From: Gnetum montanum
Lineage: Eukaryota > Streptophyta > Gnetopsida > Gnetales > Gnetaceae
Assembly: GCA_015680685.1 (NCBI GenBank)
Contig: MNCI01004615.1
Span: 27,839 to 65,613 of the forward strand
DNA length: 37,775 nucleotides
Reading direction: 5' to 3'
Shown here piece after piece: positions 30,386 to 37,775 of the stretch (position 1 is the stretch's first letter; the number at the start of each line of letters is the position of its first letter). A model generated the notes under the pieces. The model did no database searches, was not told the DNA's origin, and saw nothing but the letters and a program-made list of their open reading frames with translations. The position numbers were made by a program, and so were the translations under genes.

Positions 30386-32383
30386 ATGTCTCTCTCACAA
30401 GACTATGATAACACAACAACTAGTAGGGAAATTCATTGGAGAACCAATGAATTATATGATGATGAAGACGAAGTTTGGAGTACTCAATCTGATGTAGGGG
30501 TTTCCTATGAACATAAACAAAGACAACATCATCCCAATTCACAAATGCATAACCTAGCCAATGACGATGAACCCCTTTTGGCCACTACAAGCCTAATGGA
30601 AATACAAGAGGTTGTTCGAATATCCTGCAGGCATCACAAGAAAATCCTTCTACCCAGGCTTGACTTAAATAACTTTCCTAAGTTTTTAGGAGGCTATGAT
30701 TTAGATCCACAACAACATTTACAAGCCTTCTACGATGTTTGTGCATGGAAAAACATTGATAATGGATGGAAAAAACTTAAGCTCTTTCCTATGACACTCA
30801 TTGGCCATGCAAAAGTATGGTATAGGTCTTTAAGATCAAAATCAATTCGACGTTGGTCAACAATGGTAGAACTATTTAACAAAAGAAATCAAAATTATGC
30901 AAGAGTGTCAGCCTTGAGGAAACAAATCCAAGAGTGGAAACAAGCACAACATGAACCCTTGGACATGGCCTTAGAAAGATATTATGCATTATTAAACAAC
31001 TACCCAGGCCATGAGTTCTCCGAGGAGAGGCTAATGTACCATATCATAGATGGGCTATGTAATGAAATAAAGGAAACCCTAGGGATGTACGCCCGAGGTC
31101 AACTATATGAGCTATGAACCCATCAACTCCAAGAGCTTATCAAACTCGTAGCAAAAGAAGAAGGAGAAATGCCTAGATGGGAGAATGTTGAAAAATCTCA
31201 ATGGGACCAAAACGTCAACTTAACAAAGGTCCATAAGCAAGAAAAGGAGAAATCAACTCACCTCAAGGAGGTGGAACCATCTTTTCCAACACTACAATCA
31301 TTAAACGAAATTGAGGCAAAGATCAATAAGATGATGGAATGGATGCATAAAAAATGTGGAGAATATGCCAACATTATTGGAGATAGAATCATGGAAAACC
31401 AAGAGACAGGACAAAATACCCTTAGATAGTCAGAAATAAGGGTTGAAAAGAATAATAGCTCAACTACCAATCATACATATCAATGCAACATTTTCCTATA
31501 TGATCATCCCAAGGGCCAATGTCCAATCTTGTCACATTTACAAGAGCATTGGGGAAGGGTGTTACACCTAGAGTTCGTATAGAGATATTGTGTTCAATCA
31601 CAGTGGCAACAATCCCAGTCGTGGGGGAGGCCACCCTTGAACTGGTTACACCCTTCATACCATCCGAACCTAAGTGCTTATCAAGTTCAACATCCTGTTT
31701 CCCCAACTAGGTCAACATACTCTATCTCACCACATGATTATTATTCTCCTCAATACTATCCACCCATATCCTCTCCAACACAACCACCACCTTGGATACC
31801 TTAGACTTCTCCTTAATTTCAACATTCTCATCCTTCACCTCCTTCTACATCACCACCAAGTGTTCCAGAAGGTTTTGCACCACAACACCAACCCATGAAC
31901 GTTACTTGTGCTTCTATTGTCAACAATAGTGGGAACTCTCCTCAACATCGAAGACAACCCTTCTATAGGCATGATCGTAAGAAGGGATAGCACAATTCTG
32001 AGCCCACTGCATGTTCCAACCCAGCACAAGTCCAACACTATGGTGTAGCTTCCTCCTCGAATCCAATGCCTTATGTTACTTTCTCTGGGCCACCAACCAA
32101 TACTCCAACAACCATATGGCCCAATGAATATAGCCACCGAGGGAGACAAATCAATCCTTGCATACCATCTTATGGTCCTAGGAGCCATAGTAGGTCAGCC
32201 ACTCATCAATTAACTACATCCTATAACTTGCCCCACTATACCAACTATAATCTAATGTGTGAACCCCAATGGGGTAAGTATGACCAAGTTCCAATATTTT
32301 CAACATGCACAGATCCCAACCTTCCATTTATTAATTCTAGCCATGCTCAATTGTTTAGCTATGGGGGGTATCCTCCATTCTAA
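30386..32383 (+). pseudogene. E3 Gag (one frame, six in-frame stops)
   Basis: It starts MSLSQDYDNT at 30386. The first 243 codons are open and include the Retrotrans_gag core (FPKFLGGYDLDPQQHLQAF, LFPMTLIGHAKVWYRSL, IRRWSTMVELFN, GMYARGQLYEL). The same frame continues to YGGYPPF at 32383, broken by stops at 31115 (TGA), 31427, 31580, 31802, 31814 and 31988, but I see no frameshift. The first TGA replaces an Arg codon (CGA-type) that E1 keeps. Later parts hold an E/K-rich coiled stretch, the motif CNIFLYDHPKGQCPILSHLQ at 31484-31543 and a P/Y/S-rich tail. The N-terminus is unlike that of E1 and E2, and no protease follows. Confidence 0.85.
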
Positions 32384-33337
32384 CACAGAATTAATAAATG
32401 TTTTTCTATTTCTTTAATTTTTCAACTTTTTGTTTTCTTGTTTTTCATCTTTCAAATTATTGTTTTATCTTCTCGTCTTTTTCATCTCTTTATGAGTAAT
32501 CTCATCTACGAATAAAATACTCATGCAATTCATTGGTTGAGGTGTTGTTCTATGCTATCAAGTCTCAGGCAGCTAATTATTTGGATAGCAAGCTCACAAC
32601 ATCCATCCACCCATTCTATTAATAAGAGGTTCTACCCTGGGCACAATGATATTCTTAATCATTAAAACTTAAAATAATCTTGTGTTCATTATACCCAAAG
32701 TGAAGAAGGATGGACTATGCAGGAATGGACAGGGTGTGACATCAAGGGGACTTGTGGATTCTCTTTGGTGACATTTGTGGGAGTTATCATGTAGCTTGGT
32801 TGTACTAAGATCCTTGTAGATCTAATAAAAAATGGGAGTAAGAGTAATCAAATGATAATCAATCAAGGAAAAATAATGCTATTCTAGGGGGTCCCACTGG
32901 AAGACATGCACCCATGCCTGAAGGTAGGCAGCTTTTTTGGATTAATAAATACTTCAAAAAAAAGTGCCATAAAGCAAAATCACTCCTCCCTTGTAAAAAA
33001 TTCCAAGTGATCATACGCCTTGCTATCATAGTGCTCTTATGGTTGTCCATCATTAGACAAAGAAATGCAATGTCACTGATCAGAGGAATGGATTTGGTTC
33101 TAATTTCGGAGTGACGGGTTACTAACACATTAATCATGCCTTCCACATAGGATTCATTGTGCCTTGAGTCTGTTACCTCATGTCTCGATCTCTATAATCC
33201 CTTCTACAATTCACCTCACCTCACTGTTTGTGCAATTGTGACTTGTGACTCAAGTAGCATGGAATTCATCTCTCATCGTAGTGATATCTACATGTGTGAG
33301 TTTTGTGGAACTAGCGTGGATTACATATTAACCCTTC

Positions 33338-33420
33338 TAGTGCCTACGAACATTTTAAGGTGTGGTTATGCAAGGGCATTATAGGTTGAAACCTACTTTG
33401 GGGAGGACCCACTTGCACAA
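33338..33420 (+). other. Conserved spacer block in E3
   Basis: Contains AAGGTGTGGTTATGCAAGGG, CATTATAGG and CCTACTTTGGGGAGGACCCA. It corresponds to the blocks at 4450, 12036, 16970 and 25136 on the other strand. Confidence 0.65.
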
Positions 33421-33710
33421 CCCTTGTAATTTTCACTTATAACACATCTCTTGCACATCATCTTATACCCTCTAATTATTACCAACATTCATCTTTCCCT
33501 TATCATCCTTCCAATTTAAATGTTTCTATGAGCTAACACATGCCTTTTCCCCCCCTACTCTTCCTGATTTTCATTGTTAGATTGTGCCTTTAGGACTAGT
33601 TTGTATTACCCTAGACCCCTTTACATTGACCTACACATCCTTAGTTTATAACTTGAAGTTTCAAAAAATTTAAAAATTTTGTAAATTTTTCAAGTGCCCT
33701 ATTTTTGATA

Positions 33711-33805
33711 GGACACGATATCGGGTCCCCGATATCGAGTCCAATGAGATATTGAGACCCTGCTAGCTGGTACACGATATCGCGTCCTTAAAATCTATGT
33801 ATATG
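33711..33805 (+). promoter_or_regulatory. Possible internal ORF3 promoter of E3
   Basis: ACGATATCGGG, CCGATATCGAG, GAGATATTGAG and ACGATATCGCG lie within 75 bp, followed by a TATA-like TATGTATA near 33796-33803. This is the same array type as E3's own U3, placed about 500 bp upstream of the ORF3 ATG at 34306. Function is inferred from the resemblance. Confidence 0.45.
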
Positions 33806-34305
33806 GACCCCCTCCACATGTCAACATCATTCATAACTATTCACGTGGGAGAAGTTTTTAAAATTTTCTTCTATGACTTGCGATTGCGCATCTCTTACTT
33901 CGATAACCATAACTTGCTCGCTGGTGCTCCGATTTTCATTCTATCTGAACCTACTTGAACTCAGAGTGTTCAACTTAGTCATGGGGAAGGGGTACACACC
34001 GAATTGTGCATAAATTTTTTGAAATTCATCATCTCCCAAAGGACACTATCAAGGGTAATTAGTTATTAAAATAATAATAAAGATGTGCCAAAAATAAGTT
34101 CATCTCCTTATCTATACCAGGAAACTAAACTTTGAAACCAACTAAGCAAAGTGGACCAAATATTAAAATGGTTTGGGGACATTCCATAAAAATTCCTCAC
34201 TTTAAAATCACATGGAATCAGAACAAACTCATTAAGGAAAAAATTAAGGTATAACTTAACTTTGGTAAGCAACCTTACTAATTGATTGGCCCCATGTGAT
34301 TGTAG

Positions 34306-36727
34306 ATGGCCCCAAAGCATCGACAACAAGAAGGTCTCTCTCAAGGTGTGTTTAAGAAACCCAAGAGAGGTAAAGGACAAGTGCCTTTCGAACAACATGC
34401 AAAGCAATAGGAGCAATCATTCGGTATCCATCAAGAAGAAGGCCCTACCACTGTACAATCGATACAAGCAGAAGGAGCAGCTACTGCAGTGCTTGAATAG
34501 GGATGATACCTCATGTTGCCCCCTGAATGTTTCTAGGCCATCCGTCAAAGGTCCACATTAGCTGTAGTCATTATGGAATTGAACTTTGCACCTTTCACAA
34601 AATTCTCTCTTGAGGCTGTTAGGGACCACCTCAAAGGGTCCCCATTATGGCCTATCCTCTCCAAAAGCAGTGCTTGGTACTTAGGAGAAATGTACCAATT
34701 CTTGCACAATAAAAAAGAAGACACCACAGTTGACATTTGTGGTGTGTCTGTTGATTTTTCCATCAACACCATTTGGAAGTGTTAAACCTTTCGAACACAG
34801 GGCCAAAGGTTGCTCATTTGTCCACTCACTCTAATGTGATGCGTGAAAGTTTTGGTTAGATAGGGCATACAGTAAAGAAGATAAGGCCTATGGAGAGTTG
34901 ATGTTGGAAGATAGAATTTAATTTAAAATTGTAACCTATCACATCTTCCCCACAAAAGGATTAAACAGAATTTCAACATATGTGGCAAGAGGAAGTGCGA
35001 TATTGATGGGAAAGGTTAATGTCAACCTACCTCATCTATATTTCATGGAGATCTTAAGGTGGTTTGAAGAATGCAAGATAGGGAAGTTTGCGTTACCCTT
35101 CCCTTGTCTCAATAGGAAGCTTTGCAAGCATGCTGATATTCAAGGATACACTAATGATGTCCTCAGAAAAGCCAAAAATTCTTTGTACGCTAAACTGCTA
35201 AAGCCACCAGTTGTAAGGAAAATTGCTGGTGAGACGCTGGGGCCAGAACAAGAGCAAGAACAGACGGTGGAGCCCATTGCCACTCAACTTGCAGGGCATA
35301 GCCAACTTCCAAGCATGGGACCTAGTCAACAACAAGAAGCAGGGCCTAACATGAGCCAGCGAGATCAACCACCACCATCGCCACAGGATTACCGACTGTC
35401 GATGAGTCATCTCAGGGCCATCGCTGAGATGATCAGTTGGGGAAGTCATGATGATGCAAATCTCTTCTGCATCATCAATGATACTGTATAGCCCACTTTC
35501 TTTATAGATCATGCATGGGGTAAGGTGTCCATTCAGATAGAAGGTGAGGAGAGTTATTGATCACAAAAAATTTTAGGGAACATTACATCCTTTCAGGTGC
35601 AACTGAAGACTAGTGAAGGGCCCACAGTGGTCGTCATGCAACAACAGGATGCAGTGGGAACCATAAAGGTGGTCACAGACCACATCAAGGAATCTTTTAA
35701 CATTCCTATTGTGCCACTGGCAGATTTCACAGGATCACGTAATGCTCAAACTTTGGCCAATCCCTCAATGACTCTTCCAAAGCATGAGGATGTGCTTAAT
35801 CAATTGTTGCAAATAGAATAGGTGATGACATCCTTGTTTGACATCCCATAGGATGTTACGACAACACAATCAGACCTCATCTCCACCAAGGGAAAGCTGT
35901 TCATGATAGAGATGAGGGCCAAGCACGTAGAAGCATAAGTGGCAAGACTACAAGAAAGGCTAGTAACCCTACAAGCTACATAGCGGGATCCCTCTCAATT
36001 CATTCCCGCAGACCAGTTGGACACCTTCAAGATCGAGAAACTCAACAAATTGCTAGCAAAAAGTCAAAGGGTAGTGGAGGAAAAAGAGAAGGCTGACTGG
36101 GATGCCTCCATGCAACAAGCGCAAACTTACATGCACGCTAAGGCACCCAAGGCCTTACAAGAAGAAAATTAATTACTTGTTGCTGACAATATTTAGTTGA
36201 CCTTTGTGGAGAAACAAAAAAATATTCTCAAAGAACATTTTTAGCGGCTACGAGAACAACTGATCAGGGTCAACCAGGACATGAACCATTTGGCTAGAGA
36301 AAATTGAACCCTCTCAATGGAGGAGGTATGTGCCATCCGTCAGAAGATGGCCATCAAAATCAGTGCATGGTAGAACGAGGCCAAGTGGCACAAAAAGTTA
36401 AAAGAGCACTTCCAAGACCAGGTGGGAATGTACAAACAAATCATCAAGAAGGAGATCCATATGGCCAAGGCCCACATCAATGCTTTCAATTCTCAACACA
36501 CTGATTGGCAGGCCATATTGGACACATATGCATTTGTCCACTAGGAGGAACTTAAAAGTCGGGACCTGCAGATTCAGGATCTCATAGAGTACATGGAGTT
36601 GGAAAATCTGCGGTATGCCAATCTAGGCATGTTGATAGCAAGGTTCCCAAGGATAGAGCTTGAGAGGTAGGTAGCTACCACCTACACCAAGTATGAAGTA
36701 GAATTTNATAAATTCCCTGTTAGTTAA
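34306..36727 (+). pseudogene. ORF3 of E3 (broken, with an assembly gap)
   Basis: The start is the ATG at 34306 (MAPKHRQQEG). Blocks: a Q/K/E-rich N-terminus; MELNFAPFTKFSLEAV and GSPLWPILS, WYLGEMYQFL, ICGVSVDFSIN (34573-34785); YHIFPTKGLNRIST and GSAILMGKVNVNLPHLYF (about 34945-35045), RWFEECKIGKFALPFPCLNR (to about 35110); a Q/E/P-rich linker (35235-35395); SHLRAIAEMISWG (about 35410); DHIKESFNIPIVPLADFTGS (about 35665-35725); a long coiled-coil-like region (about 35880-36560); and EYMELENLRYANLGMLIARF with VATTY (about 36590-36690). The middle blocks resemble the putative plant transposon protein domain (PF20167 type). A frameshift lies between 34760 and 34980 and stops recur. The conserved C-terminal tail of E0 and E2 is missing exactly at the N at 36707. 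Confidence 0.7.
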
Positions 36728-36800
36728 TAATCCCATACCTATCCACTATGTAATCAATGGGGCTTGTTCTTATTTTGACTCAAGGATGAGTTTTCATTTA

Positions 36801-36812
36801 GTCATGGGGGTA
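36801..36812 (+). other. E3 polypurine tract
   Basis: GTCATGGGGGTA immediately precedes the LTR start TGATGAA at 36813, as in E1 and E2. Confidence 0.85.
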
Positions 36813-37690
36813 TGATGAATTTTGTTTCATTTGGTTGCGATATCGAACCCATGATATCAGGTACACGATATCGCACCCAACAACGATATTAGATATACGA
36901 TATTGCAACTCCTATGTGAGCCTATAAATACACATGTAGGCACATGAGAGGGGAAGTCTTTGGTTAGTTTTTAGGAGTCAGTTTAGTGTAGGATATTTTT
37001 GTCAATTTTTCCTCTCAACTCTTTCTTCTAGTGCATGCCCGCAATGTGATGATTGTAATTGTACAACATCCTTTATTCAAGTGTGATGTACTTGGACACA
37101 CACATGACCAAAAATAAAGATCAAGATTACTTCATCATTGCAGCATTCACTTAGTCTAATTATTTAATTATTATTGTTATTTATTACTTTCATGGTTAAT
37201 ATCTCTTCACCCTCAACTCCTTAAACATGGAATGAGTACAACTTAATCATGAGCATTTAAGCGTGACTACTTGGTAACCCAGTAGCATACCTAGGATTTG
37301 CACTTGGTAATCCCAGTAGTAGTCATGCACAAGGTCCAAGATGTGTATGAATGATTAAGGAACAAATTCTCATTACACTTAGGCTAGTTTAGACTCTCTT
37401 TCCCTATCTCCTCTTAGTATAGCTCTCTCTCTCCCTTTTCCCTCCTAGCTTAGCTAAGATTATTTTCCATTACCTTCAGGAGTAGTATTAGTTTAGGAAC
37501 ACATCATACACCTCACTCTGGACTAAACCATACATGACAAAGCAAATACTAGTCCAGGTGGGAAGACAGTGAACTATGATCAAGTAACAATTTGGATACC
37601 ACAACTAGCCTACCTGCGAAGTTCAATCGGATCGTGCGTGAAATGCTCGTATTCGTATAGTTGAGTGTAGGGGTACCTCGACACTCATCA
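36813..37690 (+). repeat. E3 3' LTR (878 bp)
   Basis: Aligns along its length with the 5' LTR. Palindrome array 36835-36908, TATAAATA 36923-36930, AATAAA 37113-37118, and end ACTCATCA at 37690. Confidence 0.92.
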
Positions 37691-37775
37691 TATGCTGAGT
37701 GGAATTATTTCATGGGAGATTGGAAATCTTACATGCCTCTAACAACTTTATACATATTTCTTCAATGGAAGTAAC
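37691..37775 (+). pseudogene. LRR gene fragment, 3' of E3
   Basis: After the TATGC target copy the frame of the left LRR fragment resumes and reads SGIISWEIGNLTCL, a stop (TAA), then QLYIYFFNGSN to the window end. SGxIxxEIGNLTxLxQLY is a typical plant LRR unit. The in-frame stop shows the gene has decayed, unless it is a sequencing error. Confidence 0.65.

Larger units (their letters stand above)
32384..34305 (+). other. E3 spacer between gag and ORF3
   Basis: About 1.9 kb without a supportable gene. It holds a T-rich tract just after gag (32400-32500), stretches shared with the E0 spacer (for example GGGTGTGACATCAAGGGG near 32730), the conserved GGGGAGGACCC block (33338-33420), a GATATC array with a TATA-like site (33711-33805), the conserved CCATAACTTGCTCGCTGGTG region (33908-33935) and a PPT-like AGTCATGGGGAAGGGGTA (33978-33995). 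Confidence 0.7.
29363..37690 (+). mobile_element. E3: non-autonomous Ty3/gypsy element with gag and ORF3
   Basis: E3 is 8.3 kb on the plus strand with complete LTRs (29363-30244 and 36813-37690), TGATG...CATCA ends and a perfect 5-bp target duplication TATGC (29358-29362 and 37691-37695). It carries a tRNA-Asp-type PBS, a single-frame gag, a spacer, ORF3 and a PPT, but no protease, RT, RNase H or integrase. The two LTRs differ at about 9% of positions in a 258-bp stretch I compared by eye, mostly transitions, so the insertion is not recent. Confidence 0.92.

Noticed and set aside
31464-32188. Minus-strand ORFs of 80 and 112 codons
   Set aside because: Antisense to the E3 gag frame, which is continuous and conserved on the plus strand.
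34306-36727. ORF3 considered as a captured host gene or an envelope gene
   Set aside because: It is shared by three divergent copies, so it is an old part of the lineage rather than a recent capture, and no signal peptide or transmembrane segment was evident to support an envelope role.

Overview
The window looks like plant nuclear DNA from a large, repeat-rich genome. It is A+T-rich, CpG-decayed, and built almost entirely from related Ty3/gypsy LTR retrotransposons inserted into one another. No bacterial or viral genes, CRISPR arrays, rRNA or tRNA genes were seen. The only non-transposon coding sequence I can support is a leucine-rich-repeat (LRR) gene fragment at the right end. I cannot name the species; a gymnosperm or another big-genome plant is plausible but unproven.

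The retrotransposons form one lineage. They share a primer-binding site matching the 3' end of plant tRNA-Asp, an AGTCATGGGGG polypurine tract, TGATG...CATCA LTR ends, an Athila/Tat-like Gag-Pro(-Pol), and a sense-strand third ORF (ORF3) between pol and the 3' LTR. I call the copies E0 to E3.

Layout: (1) 1-2932 and 9847-12550 (minus) are the 3' part of an old element, E0: a truncated LTR, ORF3 and spacer. (2) 2933-9841 is E1 (minus), a gag-pro element with no pol or ORF3. It cuts E0's ORF3 and has a perfect 5-bp target duplication, GCTTC. (3) 10894-11798 is a solo LTR in E0's spacer. (4) 12551-25001 is E2 (minus), the only copy with a recognisable gag, protease, RT, RNase H, integrase and ORF3. 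All are decayed, both LTRs are trimmed on their outer sides, and E2 is flanked by two copies of a 0.64-kb E0 spacer segment. (5) 25011-28642 is spacer, protease and the 3' half of gag from E0 (or a sibling). (6) 28643-29116 is unassigned. (7) 29117-29362 and 37691-37775 are an LRR gene split by E3. (8) 29363-37690 is E3 (plus), complete with both LTRs and a TATGC target duplication, carrying gag and ORF3 but no protease or pol.

How the parts relate: E2 shows the presumed autonomous plan (LTR, PBS, gag-pro-pol, spacer, ORF3, PPT, LTR). E1 and E3 look like deletion derivatives that would depend on enzymes supplied in trans. The most interesting features are ORF3 itself; a palindrome array plus TATA-like sequence that occurs both in U3 and again just upstream of ORF3, suggesting an internal ORF3 promoter; and a conserved non-coding block in every spacer. 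Single Ns at 9572, 9764, 18573 and 36707 coincide with assembly faults.
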